DNA of 64,000 bases from Micromonospora haikouensis (GCF_900091595.1 NZ_FMCW01000001.1:281706-345705); one strand, 5' to 3'. Counted from the first letter of the stretch, positions 1 to 8,266 are shown. The notes: generated from the sequence alone by a model not told the origin. Numbers and translations: made by a program.

Positions 1-1
1 G

Positions 2-916
2 GCCCGGCGGCAGCCGGTGGCCGAAGCGATCCGGCTGCGCCGGCACAACCCGGAATACCTCCCCGACCTGCGGCTGCCCGACCGGGTCACCGGCACCGGC
101 AGCGCCGCCGAGGCGATCCGGGGCGCGGAGATCGTGGTGCTCGCGGTGCCGTCGCAGACGCTGCGCGGCAACCTCGCCGAGTGGGTCGGCGACCTGCACC
201 CGGACGCGACCCTGGTGTCCCTGATGAAGGGCATCGAGCTGGGCACCACCAAGCGGATGAGCGAGGTGATCGTGGAGACCGCCCGGGTCACCCCGGACCG
301 GGTGGTCGTCGTCTCCGGCCCCAACCTCGCCCCCGAGATCGCCGCCGAGCAGCCCGCCGCCACCGTGGTCGCCGGCACCGACGACCGCCGCGCCCAGCTC
401 GTCCAGGCGTCGATCCGTACGCCCTACTTCCGGCCGTACACCAACGACGACGTGATCGGCTGCGAGCTGGGCGGGGCGGTGAAGAACGTGATCGCCCTCG
501 CGTACGGCATCGCCACCGCGATGGGCTTCGGCGACAACACCCGGGCGATGCTGATGACCCGGGGGCTCGCCGAGACCGCCCGCCTCGGGGTGGCCCTCGG
601 CGCGGACCCGATCACCTTCGCCGGCCTGGCCGGGATGGGCGACCTCGTGGCGTCCTGCTCGTCGCCGCTGGCCCGTAACCGCACCTTCGGCGAGCACCTG
701 GGCCGGGGCGAGACCCTGGAGCAGGCCCAGGCGGCCACCCGGCAGACCGCCGAGGGCGTGAAGAGCTGCCTGGCGATCCGGGACCTGGCCCGCGCCCACG
801 GGGTGGAGATGCCGATCACCGAGCAGATCGAGCGGATCTGCCACGAGGGGATGGACCCCCGGCTCGCCGTCGATGCGCTGATGAGCCGCACCGCCAAGCC
901 CGAGTCGTACGAGTGA
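2..916 (+). CDS. gpsA: NAD(P)H-dependent glycerol-3-phosphate dehydrogenase, 5' truncated by the window edge
   Basis: This enzyme reduces dihydroxyacetone phosphate to sn-glycerol-3-phosphate in the cytoplasm, the entry step of phospholipid synthesis. The reading frame is open from base 2, so the real start and the N-terminal GxGxxG dinucleotide-binding loop lie outside the window. Visible family motifs are [11 protein letters not shown] (end of the Rossmann half), [25 protein letters not shown] with the catalytic lysine, and [13 protein letters not shown] in the C-terminal helical domain. The stop at 914-916 is 10 bases before the next gene, so the two are probably cotranscribed. Everything visible is intact. 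The GTG at 17 is an internal codon, not the start. Confidence 0.95.
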   Translation, partial: ARRQPVAEAIRLRRHNPEYLPDLRLPDRVTGTGSAAEAIRGAEIVVLAVPSQTLRGNLAEWVGDLHPDATLVSLMKGIELGTTKRMSEVIVETARVTPDRVVVVSGPNLAPEIAAEQPAATVVAGTDDRRAQLVQASIRTPYFRPYTNDDVIGCELGGAVKNVIALAYGIATAMGFGDNTRAMLMTRGLAETARLGVALGADPITFAGLAGMGDLVASCSSPLARNRTFGEHLGRGETLEQAQAATRQTAEGVKSCLAIRDLARAHGVEMPITEQIERICHEGMDPRLAVDALMSRTAKPESYE

Positions 917-926
917 GGCGGCCCGC

Positions 927-2099
927 GTGACGACCCCCGGCACCGACGGCGAAAGCACCGACGGCGAACGCATCGGCACCGACAGCGCCGACGGCGACGG
1001 CACCCGGTGCGTGCGGGCCGGCCTGCCCGAGCCCGCCCCGGGGCAGCCGTTCCTGCCCGGCCCGGTCTTCGCCGCGCCCTACCACCTCGACCCACGGCAG
1101 GGCCCGGCGGCGACGCCGAACGGGTACGGCCGCCCCGACAACCCGACCCGGCGGCTGCTGGAGGCGGCCATCGGCGAGCTGGAGGGCGGCGACGTGCGCG
1201 TCTTCGCCAGCGGGCAGGCGGCGATCACCGGCCTGCTGCTGGCCGTGCTGCGCCCCGGCGACACGGTGGTGCTCCCCGCCGACGGCTACTTCCCGGTGCG
1301 GGCGTTCGCCACCGACACCCTCGCCGGGATCGGCGTGCGGGTGCTGTTCGCGCCGACCGCCGGGCCGTACCCGTCGTTCGCCGGGGTGCGGCTGGTGCTG
1401 CTGGAGTCGCCGGCCAACCCCGGCCTGGACGTCGCCGACGTGCCGGCCCTGGCCGCCGCCGCGCACGCCGCCGGGGCCCTGGTGGCGGTGGACAACACCA
1501 CGGCCACCCCGCTCGGCCAGCGCCCGCTGGACCTCGGCGCCGACGTGGTCGTCGCCTCCGGCACGAAGGCCCTGACCGGCCACTCCGACCTGCTGCTCGG
1601 GTACGTGGCGACCCGTTCCGCCGGGCTGCTCGACCCGGTCACCGCCTGGCGCACCATGACCGGGGCGGTGCCGGGGGCGTTCGACGCGTGGCTGGCGCAC
1701 CGCTCCCTGGCCACGCTGGACCTGCGGCTGGCCCGGCAGAGCGCCAACGCCGAGGCGCTCGCCCGGCTGCTCGCCGGCCGCCCCGACGTCACCGGCGTGC
1801 GCTGGCCGGGGCTGCCGGGCGACCCGGCGTACGCGCTGGCGTCGGCCCAGCTGCGTCGGATGCCCGGGGTGCTGTCGTTCGACCTCGGTGACGCCGAGCG
1901 GGTGGCCCGCTTCCTCACCGCGTCCCGGCTGGTGGCCGCCGCCACGTCGTTCGGCGGGCTGCACACCACCGCCGACCGGCGGGCGCAGTGGGGCGACGAC
2001 ACGCCGCCCGGGTTCGTCCGGCTCTCCTGCGGCGTGGAGGACACCGCCGACCTGGTCGCCGACGTCACCGCCGCCCTGCAAGGAAGGGCCCCCTGTTAA
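927..2099 (+). CDS. Cys/Met-metabolism PLP enzyme, cystathionine gamma-lyase-like
   Basis: This is a pyridoxal-phosphate enzyme of the gamma family (cystathionine gamma-lyase or gamma-synthase type), expected to work in cysteine/methionine interconversion. The PLP lysine is about residue 214 in SGTKALTGHSDLL. Other marks are FASGQAAITG (phosphate-binding region), VAVDNTTATPL and the C-terminal FGGLHTTADRR and GFVRLSCGVED. At 390 residues it is a normal length. The first ~26 residues are an acidic, low-complexity stretch made from 15-bp near-repeats and may be untranslated if a later start is used. The last six residues and the TAA stop are encoded by a dispersed repeat (2077-2129), so the native C-terminus has probably been replaced. 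Substrate cannot be fixed from sequence. Confidence 0.85.
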   Translation: MTTPGTDGESTDGERIGTDSADGDGTRCVRAGLPEPAPGQPFLPGPVFAAPYHLDPRQGPAATPNGYGRPDNPTRRLLEAAIGELEGGDVRVFASGQAAITGLLLAVLRPGDTVVLPADGYFPVRAFATDTLAGIGVRVLFAPTAGPYPSFAGVRLVLLESPANPGLDVADVPALAAAAHAAGALVAVDNTTATPLGQRPLDLGADVVVASGTKALTGHSDLLLGYVATRSAGLLDPVTAWRTMTGAVPGAFDAWLAHRSLATLDLRLARQSANAEALARLLAGRPDVTGVRWPGLPGDPAYALASAQLRRMPGVLSFDLGDAERVARFLTASRLVAAATSFGGLHTTADRRAQWGDDTPPGFVRLSCGVEDTADLVADVTAALQGRAPC

Positions 2100-2129
2100 C
2101 GCATACGGTCGAGAAGGGTCCCCTTCTCA
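2077..2129 (+). repeat. Stop-codon-proximal GGGCCC-rich repeat, copy A
   Basis: One of three related elements in the window (others at 30142-30195 and 38881-38932). It begins TGCAAGGAAGGGCCCCCTGT, continues through TTAACGC and a variable spacer, and ends in a second arm, AAGGGTCCCCTT. The TTAAC supplies the stop codon of the PLP enzyme upstream. Both GGGCCC-rich arms can form hairpins, so it may act as a transcription terminator or mRNA end. Confidence 0.8.
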
Positions 2130-2151
2130 CGCTCAGTCCACGGACGCGCTC

Positions 2152-2904
2152 GTGTCGCGGCTGCGCGCCGCCGGCTGCGTCTTCGCCGAGGAGGAGGCGG
2201 AGTTGCTCGCCGCCGCCGCCGACACTCCCGAGCGGCTCGCCGACCTGGTCGAGCGGCGGGTCGCCGGCCTGCCGCTGGAGCACCTGCTCGGCTGGGCCGA
2301 GTTCTGCGACCTGCGGGTCGGCGTCGACCCGGGCGTGTTCGTGCCGCGGGCGCGTACCGCGTTGCTGGTGTCGGCCGCCGCGGCGGTCACCGGGCCCGGC
2401 GCGGCCGTGCTGGACCTGTGCTGCGGGTCCGGTGCCGCGGCGCTGGTGCTCGCCGGGCGGCTGCGTCCCCGCTGGCTGGCCGCCGCCGACCTCGACCCGG
2501 CCGCCGTGGCGTGCGCCCGGCGCAACCTCGCCCACCTCGGCGTGCCCGTCTACCAGGGCGACCTGTACGAGCCGGTGCCGACCGAATGGCGGGGCCGGCT
2601 CGACCTGATCGTGGCCAACGCCCCGTACGTGCCGACGGAGGCGGTGGCGCTCATGCCGCCCGAGGCGCGGTTGCACGAGGCGCCGGTGGCGCTCGACGGA
2701 GGGTCGGACGGGCTGGCCGTGCTGCGCCGGGTGGCGCGGGGGGCGGTGCACTGGCTGGCGCCGGGCGGGCACCTGGCCGTGGAGGCCGGCGCCGGGCAGG
2801 TCGAGGCGCTGTGCGCCGCGCTGGCCGACCTCGGGTTGACGCCGTCCGTGGCGTACGACGAGGAGCTGGACGCGACCGCGGTGACCGCCCGCCGGCCCGG
2901 CTGA
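2152..2904 (+). CDS. PrmC-related protein-(glutamine-N5) methyltransferase-like protein
   Basis: This is a class I SAM-dependent methyltransferase related to PrmC/HemK, which methylates the GGQ glutamine of release factors. It has an N-terminal helical domain (residues 1-75), motif I VLDLCCGSGAAAL, the acidic loop AAADLDPAA, and NAPYVP where genuine PrmC has NPPY. The NAPY variant marks a PrmC-related subfamily of unknown substrate, so it should not be called prmC. The GTG at 2152 is chosen because upstream in-frame codons fall inside the repeat element and the preceding gene; 250 residues results. No strong Shine-Dalgarno sequence is visible, and the mRNA leader would be the repeat itself. 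Confidence 0.8.
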   Translation: MSRLRAAGCVFAEEEAELLAAAADTPERLADLVERRVAGLPLEHLLGWAEFCDLRVGVDPGVFVPRARTALLVSAAAAVTGPGAAVLDLCCGSGAAALVLAGRLRPRWLAAADLDPAAVACARRNLAHLGVPVYQGDLYEPVPTEWRGRLDLIVANAPYVPTEAVALMPPEARLHEAPVALDGGSDGLAVLRRVARGAVHWLAPGGHLAVEAGAGQVEALCAALADLGLTPSVAYDEELDATAVTARRPG

Positions 2905-2925
2905 CCTCGGCGGACCGCGCCCCGG

Positions 2926-2961
2926 TGCCCCGGCTGGGCCGGGGTGCCGGCGCGCCGGCAC
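2926..2961. terminator. Two adjacent GC hairpins after the methyltransferase
   Basis: CCCCGGC/GCCGGGG (2926-2943) is followed at once by GTGCCGGCGCGCCGGCAC (2944-2961), a perfect 18-bp palindrome. They lie 22 bases after the methyltransferase stop. There is no U-tract, as is usual in high-GC actinobacteria. Confidence 0.5.
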
Positions 2962-3023
2962 GAGGTGGTGGCCCACCCGCCGGCCGGCGGTGCGGACCGG
3001 ACGGCGGGTGGACCACGACGGTG

Positions 3024-3070
3024 GCCGCGCGGGCCGGCCGGGACGGGACCCCCCGGCCGGCCCGCGCGGC
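3024..3070 (-). terminator. 19-bp perfect hairpin ending the XRE/DUF397 pair
   Basis: Arms 3024-3042 and 3052-3070 are perfectly complementary over 19 bases with a 9-base loop. The hairpin starts two bases after the DUF397 stop codon on the minus strand. It faces the methyltransferase gene and may serve both directions. Confidence 0.7.
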
Positions 3071-3072
3071 GG

Positions 3073-3285
3073 TCAGGGGCGCCGGGAGGTGAGGGGCGGC
3101 GCGGCGGCGAACGCGGCCCACGCGGTCGGCGGGAAGAGCAGCGCCGGGCCCGTCGGGTCCTTCGAGTCGCGGACGGCCACCGCGCCGGGTACGACCGCCA
3201 TCTCCACGCAGGCTCCCTCGTCGCCGCTGCGGCTGCTCTTGCGCCATCGCGCCGTGGCGAGGGCCGCGCTCGTCGTCGGGGTCAT
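3073..3285 (-). CDS. DUF397 domain protein
   Basis: A 70-residue protein carrying the short DUF397 domain: RWRKSSRSGDEGACVEMAVVPG, then VAVRDSKDPTGPALLFPPTAWAAF. DUF397 proteins in Streptomyces and relatives are encoded beside an XRE/DUF5753 regulator and are thought to work with it in developmental or antibiotic control. Here the partner is directly upstream, with 3 bases between the two genes, so they form one operon. ATG start, complete domain, terminator hairpin right after the stop. The molecular function of the family is not established; some members behave like toxin-antitoxin partners of their regulator. Confidence 0.9.
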   Translation of the reverse strand: MTPTTSAALATARWRKSSRSGDEGACVEMAVVPGAVAVRDSKDPTGPALLFPPTAWAAFAAAPPLTSRRP

Positions 3286-3288
3286 GTT

Positions 3289-4134
3289 CTACCGTCCTTT
3301 CAGGAGTCGGAGGAGCTGGTCCCGGGTGGCCGCGGGGCTGAGTGCGACCGTCCGCAGGTGCTCCATGATCTTGGTGCAGGTACGCAGGTCACCGGGCCGG
3401 TCGAGGACCATCTGGCCGGCGACCGTTTCCACCGACGCGATGTGCGGGTCCTCCGGGTCGGGGAACTCCAGGATGTGCAGCGAACCCCGGGTGCCCCGGT
3501 GGTAGCCGGCGGACAGGGGGATCACCTGGACCGTGATGTTGGGCAGCTCGGCCATCTTGAGCAGGTGGTGCAGCTGCGCCTCCATCACGGCCTGGCCGCC
3601 CACGGGGCGCAGCAGGGCGCCCTCGTCGATGATCGCGTCGAGGATCGCCGGATCGTCTCCGGTGATCCGCTGCTGCCGGTCGAGTCGCAGGTGGACCCGC
3701 TGCTCGACCTGCTCGTCGCTGAGGGTGTGCGGGCCGCCCCGCATCACCCCCCGGATGTAGTCCGCGGTCTGGAGCAGGCCGGGCACCACCGACGGCTCGA
3801 AGTTGGCGATGCCGGTGGCCTCGGCCTCGAGCGCGATGAAGTCGATGGTCCGCCGGTCCAGCAGGTACGAATAGGAAACCCACCAGCCGGGCTTGCGGGC
3901 GTCCTTGGCGAGCTGGACGGCGGCGGCGAGCTCGTCGGCGCCCACCCCGTAGAGGGTGAGCAGGGCGCGCACCGTGGCGGGGCTGATCAGCGTCTGGGCG
4001 TTCTCGTACCGGGACAGGGTGCTCCGGGTGCTGTTGATCTCGTCGGCGGCGGCTTCGAGGGTGAGGCCGGCCGCCTCCCGGTGCGTACGCAGCGCGATGC
4101 CGAGCCGTCGGGCCCGGGCCGTCTTCGGTGCCAT
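3289..4134 (-). CDS. XRE-family helix-turn-helix regulator with DUF5753 domain
   Basis: The 281-residue protein starts MAPKTARARRLG and has an N-terminal helix-turn-helix at residues ~12-65 (GLTLEAAADEINSTRSTLSRYEN), followed by the DUF5753 effector domain (IANFEPSVVPGLLQTADYIRGV, QQRITGDD, LRPVGGQAVMEAQLHHLL, ITVQVIPLSAGYH). This is the standard actinobacterial layout for regulators paired with DUF397 proteins, and the partner follows 3 bases later. ATG 4134 is preferred over an upstream start at 4197 because the HTH family begins here. The 228-bp gap to the divergent small-gene pair at 4363 probably holds a shared control region. The ligand or target is unknown. Confidence 0.9.
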   Translation of the reverse strand: MAPKTARARRLGIALRTHREAAGLTLEAAADEINSTRSTLSRYENAQTLISPATVRALLTLYGVGADELAAAVQLAKDARKPGWWVSYSYLLDRRTIDFIALEAEATGIANFEPSVVPGLLQTADYIRGVMRGGPHTLSDEQVEQRVHLRLDRQQRITGDDPAILDAIIDEGALLRPVGGQAVMEAQLHHLLKMAELPNITVQVIPLSAGYHRGTRGSLHILEFPDPEDPHIASVETVAGQMVLDRPGDLRTCTKIMEHLRTVALSPAATRDQLLRLLKGR

Positions 4135-4362
4135 GCGTCGATGGTGACATACATGGCCGGGAGTGTGCACATGAGAGAACGGCGATGAGAGTTGCATTCA
4201 CGCCAGTCCACATGTCAACCTGTGACCAGTTCCTCGCTGCCGGTTGTCGTGGCGACGGCGGTGGTGAGTGACCGGAGGGGATGGGGCGCGTGGCGATCGG
4301 GTTTTCTCCCCCGTACCCGATCGCCGCGTGCCGCCACCCGGGATGCACCGGAAGGGAATCGG

Positions 4363-4566
4363 ATGACGGTGACCGCCTGCTGGCCCCGGGTGTCGCGGTG
4401 CCGCTGGTGCGCACACCCCGTGCTGCGCGACAACGACGACGCGTGGATCCACGCCCACCTGGCGTACGTCTGCCGGGACCGCTCCGGCGGGTTGGCGGCG
4501 ACCACCGCGGAGCCGGAGGGGTCGCCCGGTCGGGCGGCGTGGGGTGCTGCGGGAGGCCGGCGGTGA
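4363..4566 (+). CDS. Small Cys/His-rich protein of unknown function
   Basis: A 67-residue protein starting ATG 4363 after the purine-rich GGAAGGGAAT. Residues ~13-40 hold C-x2-C-x-H, then HAH and a further Cys (CRWCAHPVLR, WIHAHLAYVC), which resembles a small zinc-binding fold, though this is inference. The C-terminal third is Gly/Ala-rich and probably unstructured. Its stop overlaps the start of the next gene (GTGA), which argues that it is translated. I do not recognise the family. Confidence 0.55.
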   Translation: MTVTACWPRVSRCRWCAHPVLRDNDDAWIHAHLAYVCRDRSGGLAATTAEPEGSPGRAAWGAAGGRR

Positions 4567-4778
4567 CCCGGTTCCTGGTGGTGCTCACCGACGTCCGCCC
4601 GGTGGACGACGTGCGCCGCGACGAGCGGCAGGCCCCCGAGCGGCGACGGCAGGTCGTCGGGGCGAGCAGCCGGGAGGCGGCCGACCGGATCGCCGGCGCG
4701 TTCATGGCGCTGGGCATGGTGCGGGCCGGGCGGCAGCGGGTGAAGGTGATCGCCGTCGGCCGCCGCTACGGCCTCTGA
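4563..4778 (+). CDS. Small basic hypothetical protein
   Basis: A 71-residue protein (TRFLVVLTDVRPVDDVRRDE, then SSREAADRIAGAFMALGMVR and VKVIAVGRRYGL). The GTG start overlaps the preceding stop by four bases, the usual sign of translational coupling. The pattern of beta strand, basic helix, amphipathic helix and beta strand suggests a small alpha/beta fold. No family is recognised. It faces away from the XRE/DUF397 pair, so it could be under that regulator's control, which is inference from position only. Confidence 0.55.
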   Translation: MTRFLVVLTDVRPVDDVRRDERQAPERRRQVVGASSREAADRIAGAFMALGMVRAGRQRVKVIAVGRRYGL

Positions 4779-4911
4779 CGCGCCGCCTGCCGCCCGCCCG
4801 GGAGCCGCTGTCCGGCGTGGTGTGATTACGCAGCGTATATGCACTGTTGACCGGTTGCGCGGTGCTGCCGCTTCTCCCCGGGTATCAACTCCGTTGTCCG
4901 GCCACGCACAG

Positions 4912-4917
4912 TAAGGT
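4912..4917 (+). promoter_or_regulatory. -10 box (TAAGGT) upstream of ddl
   Basis: TAAGGT lies 7 bases before an in-frame GTG at 4925, the spacing of leaderless actinobacterial promoters. Transcription could begin at that GTG and add 19 residues to Ddl, or it could give a 57-base leader to the GTG at 4982. Confidence 0.45.
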
Positions 4918-4981
4918 CATCCGGGTGAGCGCCACCGGCGAGCACCACGAGCCTCGCAGTCGCGAACGAAAGGGTGACCGA

Positions 4982-6079
4982 GTGACCACCCCAGGCAAGA
5001 CCCGTGTGGCCCTCGTCTTCGGCGGCCGCAGCCCCGAGCACGGCATCTCCTGCGTCAGCGCCGGCAGCGTGCTCAGCGCGCTCGACCCGGACGAGTTCGA
5101 GGTGGTCCCCGTGGGCATCACCCGCGCCGGCAAGTGGGTGCTGACCAGCGGCGACCCGGCCCAGCTGGCGATCAGCGCCCGGCGGCTGCCGGAGATCACC
5201 GCCGAGGCCGGCGCCGACCTCGTGCTGCGGGCCGACCCCACCGGCAACGGGCTGCTGGTGCTCGACCCCGCCGAGGGGCCCCGGGTGCTCGCCGACGTCG
5301 ACGTGGTCTTCCCCGTGCTGCACGGCGCGTACGGCGAGGACGGCACCATCCAGGGCATGCTGGAGATGGCCGGCATCCCCTACGTCGGGGCGAACGTCTT
5401 CGCCTCCGCCGCCGCGATGGACAAGGAGTTCACCAAGAAGCTCTGCGCCGCCGAGGGCATCCCCGTCGGCCCGTACGCGGTGCTGCGCAGCGGGGTCACC
5501 CTGTCCGAGGAGGACAAGCAGCGGCTCGGGCTGCCCGTCTTCGTCAAGCCGTCCCGGGCCGGCTCGTCGTTCGGCATCACGAAGGTCGACGACTGGGCCG
5601 ACCTGGAGGCCGCCGTCGCCACGGCCCGGGAGATCGACCCGAAGGTGCTGGTCGAGGGCGCGATCGTCGGCCGGGAGGTCGAGTGCGGCGTGCTGGAGGG
5701 CGAGGCCGGGGGCGGCGCGGAGGCGTCCGTCCTGGCCGAGGTGCGGGCCGGCGGCGACCACGACTGGTACGACTTCGAGGCGAAATATCTCTCCGAGCCC
5801 GAGTACGACCTGCCGGCCACCCTGCCCGACCACGTCACCCGGCAGGTCCAGGACTACGCCGTCCGGGCTTTCGCCGCCCTGGACTGCGCCGGGCTGGCCC
5901 GGGTCGACTTCTTCGTCACCCCGGACCTGGACGTCTACCTCAACGAGATCAACACGATGCCCGGCTTCACCCCGACGTCGATGTTCCCGCTGATGTGGGC
6001 CGCCTCCGGGCTGGAGTATCCGAAGCTGGTCAACCGACTGATCCGCACCGCCCAGCGGCGCGGCGTCGGCCTGCACTGA
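4982..6079 (+). CDS. ddl: D-alanine--D-alanine ligase
   Basis: Ddl joins two D-alanines using ATP, making the dipeptide that ends the peptidoglycan stem peptide; it acts in the cytoplasm. The N-terminal domain shows [21 protein letters not shown]. The ATP-grasp part has [32 protein letters not shown] and the metal-binding [17 protein letters not shown]. At 365 residues it is a normal length. GTG 4982 follows GAAAGGG and fits the family N-terminus; GTG 4925 is an alternative leaderless start. The gene stands alone on the plus strand and converges on the DUF3515 gene. Confidence 0.95.
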   Translation: MTTPGKTRVALVFGGRSPEHGISCVSAGSVLSALDPDEFEVVPVGITRAGKWVLTSGDPAQLAISARRLPEITAEAGADLVLRADPTGNGLLVLDPAEGPRVLADVDVVFPVLHGAYGEDGTIQGMLEMAGIPYVGANVFASAAAMDKEFTKKLCAAEGIPVGPYAVLRSGVTLSEEDKQRLGLPVFVKPSRAGSSFGITKVDDWADLEAAVATAREIDPKVLVEGAIVGREVECGVLEGEAGGGAEASVLAEVRAGGDHDWYDFEAKYLSEPEYDLPATLPDHVTRQVQDYAVRAFAALDCAGLARVDFFVTPDLDVYLNEINTMPGFTPTSMFPLMWAASGLEYPKLVNRLIRTAQRRGVGLH

Positions 6080-6179
6080 ACGCGCGCAGCCGCCGGGGCG
6101 ACCGGCAGGCGCGGCCGACGGCGGTGGCCGGTCAGCCGCCGCAGCCGGTGAGGACCGGCCAGCCGGCGGGGGCTGCTGG

Positions 6180-6815
6180 TCAGCCGGTGCAGCCGCCGGG
6201 GGCGTCGCCGCCCGAGGGCACCGAGGCGATCACCACGTCGGAGATGGGGCTGACCCACTGCAGGGCCGCCCCGTACGTGCGGGGCACGGTTACCCGCACC
6301 GCCGTCTCCCGGTCCAGCGTGGTGAGCACGGTCGCGTCCGGGCCCTCGGCCGCGTACCAGCAGACCTTGTTGACGACCCAGATGTCGTCGGTGTCGCCCG
6401 GCTCCGGCTCGGCGCCGCCGCAGGCGATGGTGAGCGCCGGGTCGCCGTACGCGGCGTTCTGCTCGGGGCCGGCGGTGACCGGCCGCTGGGCCAGGTCGCG
6501 CACGGTCGGCGGGAGCTGCGACGTCAGCGCGCGGCACACCGTGGCGGGCCGCTCGGCCAGCCGGGGGGCGGCCATCTCGACCGGCGCGGTGGACCGCGGC
6601 CCGGCGCTGGTCGCCGCCGGGCCCGGCTCGGCGGCCGGGGCGTCCGGGGTCAGCTTGGCGAAGGTGAACCCGGCCACGGCCACGGTGACCGGCACCGCGA
6701 CCAGCGTGGCCAGCAGCGCCGCGCTGCGGTTGGCCCGATCCCGGCGCGGCGCGCCGGCGTCGTCGCTCGTGCCCGCCCCGGCGGGGGACTCGGAGGAGGA
6801 AGTGATCTCGTCCAC
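6180..6815 (-). CDS. DUF3515 family membrane-anchored protein
   Basis: A 211-residue protein with a short cytoplasmic tail, one membrane segment at residues ~32-52 (AALLATLVAVPVTVAVAGF), and an extracytoplasmic DUF3515 domain. Domain marks are CRALTSQLPPTV, YGDPALTIACGG, VNKVCWYA and the C-terminal VPRTYGAALQW; several cysteines could form disulfides outside the cell. DUF3515 proteins are common next to thiL and the AsnC-like gene in actinobacteria but have no known function. It starts right after the stop of the RAM-domain gene, so the two are cotranscribed. The last residues fall in a Gly/Pro-rich stretch. Confidence 0.85.
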   Translation of the reverse strand: MDEITSSSESPAGAGTSDDAGAPRRDRANRSAALLATLVAVPVTVAVAGFTFAKLTPDAPAAEPGPAATSAGPRSTAPVEMAAPRLAERPATVCRALTSQLPPTVRDLAQRPVTAGPEQNAAYGDPALTIACGGAEPEPGDTDDIWVVNKVCWYAAEGPDATVLTTLDRETAVRVTVPRTYGAALQWVSPISDVVIASVPSGGDAPGGCTG

Positions 6816-7049
6816 TTACAGGCGCACCACCGAACACGTGAGGGTGCGGGTGATGCCGGGCACCATCTGCACGTTGCTGACGATGAGCTTGCCGAGCTCG
6901 TCGACCGTGTTGGCCTCGGTGAGCACGACCACGTCGTACGGCCCGGTGACGGCGTCGACCCGCACCACGCCGGGAAGGTCGCCGATCAGGCCGGCCACGT
7001 CACGCGCCCGACCCACCTCTGTCTGGATGAGGATGTACGCCTGTACCAC
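6816..7049 (-). CDS. Stand-alone Lrp/AsnC ligand-binding (RAM) domain protein
   Basis: The 77-residue protein is only the effector-binding ferredoxin-like domain of Lrp/AsnC regulators (MVQAYILIQTEVGRARDVAG, VDAVTGPYDVVVLTEA, MVPGITRTLTCSVV). There is no DNA-binding helix-turn-helix, so it cannot act as a classic regulator alone. Such proteins assemble into ring oligomers, bind amino acids or small metabolites, and may modulate full-length Lrp proteins. It is the first gene of a two-gene unit with DUF3515 and diverges from thiL. Confidence 0.9.
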   Translation of the reverse strand: MVQAYILIQTEVGRARDVAGLIGDLPGVVRVDAVTGPYDVVVLTEANTVDELGKLIVSNVQMVPGITRTLTCSVVRL

Positions 7050-7145
7050 GACTCGACCTCCGTCCGTCGCCGCCGCTGGGCGGCCCGAAGGGTGAAACTA
7101 CCTTACGGACCAGGTCTGATCCCTATCGGTGGCCAAGGAGAAGCG

Positions 7146-7301
7146 GTGAGCGAGCGCGACGGGCGCGACGGCGGGCGGGGCGCGGGACGATCCCGCGGCC
7201 ACGGCAGGCGGGACGCGGAACGATCCCGGGTTCACGGCAGCCGGGGCGCGGGGCCGTCCCGGGTCCACGGTGGGCACGGGCGCGGCGGGGAGCGGGCATG
7301 A
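7146..7301 (+). CDS. Possible Arg/Gly-rich leader peptide coupled to thiL
   Basis: A 51-codon frame starts GTG 7146, 5 bases after a strong AAGGAG ribosome site, and stops in an ATGA overlap with thiL. It is built largely from three copies of an 11-residue unit (such as GAGRSRGHGRR). It may be a translated leader that delivers ribosomes to thiL, or only a reading frame through a tandem repeat. No protein family fits. The ribosome site and the overlap are what support it. Confidence 0.35.
   Translation: MSERDGRDGGRGAGRSRGHGRRDAERSRVHGSRGAGPSRVHGGHGRGGERA
7176..7274 (+). repeat. Three tandem 33-bp repeats upstream of thiL
   Basis: Units at 7176-7208, 7209-7241 and 7242-7274 are clear degenerate copies of one 33-mer (a start like CGGGGCGCGG, a middle like CGATCCCG, an end like CACGGCAGG). 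The period is a multiple of three, so the covering frame is kept open. Confidence 0.8.
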
Positions 7302-8236
7302 GCGTGACCGGAATCGGCGAGTTCGGGTTGATCGACCGGGTCACCGCCCGGCTGCCCCAGGGGGCGTCCTGCCTGCTCGGGCCCGGCGACGACGGGGCGG
7401 TGCTGGCCGCGCCGGACGCCCGGGTGGTCGCCTCCACCGACGTGCTCGTCGAGGGGCGGCACTTCCGCCGGGACTGGTCCGCCGCCCGCGACGTCGGGCA
7501 CCGGGCGGCGGCGGCCAACCTGGCCGACATCGCGGCGATGGGCGCCACCCCGACCGCCCTGCTGGTGGCCCTGTGCATGCCGGCGGACCTCGACCCGGCC
7601 TGGGCCGAGGAGCTGGCCGACGGGCTCGGGGCCGAGGCCGCCACCGTGGGCGCGAGCGTGGTCGGCGGCGACATGTCGGCGAGCCCCACGCTCACGATCG
7701 CCGTCACCGCCCTGGGCGACCTGGGCGGCCGGTCCCCGGTCGTCCGCTCGGGGGCCCGCCCGGGGCACGTCGTGGCGCTCGCCGGCCGCAGCGGGTACGC
7801 CGCCGCCGGCTACACCGTGCTGTCCCGGGGCTTCCGCACGCCGAAGCTCCTGGTCGAGGCGTACCGGCGGCCCCAGGTGCCGTACGCGGCCGGGCCCCAC
7901 GCCGCCCGGCTCGGGGCCACCGCCATGATCGACGTCTCGGACGGGCTGCTGGCCGACCTCGGGCACGTGGCCCGCGCCAGCGGGGTCGGCATCGACGTGC
8001 GGCGGGACGCCTTCGAGGTGCCCCGGCAGATGCGCGACGCCGCCCAGGCGCTGGGGGTCGACCCGTACTCCTGGATCCTCGCTGGCGGCGACGACCACGC
8101 GCTGGCGGCCACGTTCCCCCCGGCGGTGGCGCTGCCCGACCCGTGGCGGATCGTCGGCCGGGTGACGGAGGGCACCGGCGTGACCGTCGACGGCGATGCG
8201 TACGACGGCCCGACCGGCTGGGACCACTTCCGGTAG
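7298..8236 (+). CDS. thiL: Thiamine-monophosphate kinase
   Basis: ThiL phosphorylates thiamine monophosphate to the cofactor thiamine diphosphate. The 312-residue protein has the AIRS/PurM-like fold with GDDGAVL, STDVLVEGRHFRRDW, NLADIAAMGATP, VVGGDMSASP, MIDVSDGLLADLGH and the C-terminal AGGDDHALAATFP, which include the Asp clusters for Mg-ATP. The ATG start overlaps the preceding small frame by four bases. No TPP riboswitch is visible upstream. A GNAT gene follows with its own promoter. Confidence 0.95.
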   Translation: MSVTGIGEFGLIDRVTARLPQGASCLLGPGDDGAVLAAPDARVVASTDVLVEGRHFRRDWSAARDVGHRAAAANLADIAAMGATPTALLVALCMPADLDPAWAEELADGLGAEAATVGASVVGGDMSASPTLTIAVTALGDLGGRSPVVRSGARPGHVVALAGRSGYAAAGYTVLSRGFRTPKLLVEAYRRPQVPYAAGPHAARLGATAMIDVSDGLLADLGHVARASGVGIDVRRDAFEVPRQMRDAAQALGVDPYSWILAGGDDHALAATFPPAVALPDPWRIVGRVTEGTGVTVDGDAYDGPTGWDHFR

Positions 8237-8253
8237 GGGACCGGCCGGCGACG

Positions 8254-8259
8254 TACCCT
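8254..8259 (+). promoter_or_regulatory. -10 box (TACCCT) of a leaderless GNAT transcript
   Basis: TACCCT ends 7 bases before the GTG start at 8267 and no Shine-Dalgarno sequence precedes that GTG, so the mRNA probably begins at the start codon. Confidence 0.55.
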
Positions 8260-8266
8260 TTCCCCC

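Noticed and set aside
7050..7297. TPP riboswitch upstream of thiL
   Set aside because: No CUGAGA or other thi-box core was found; the leader is taken up by tandem repeats.
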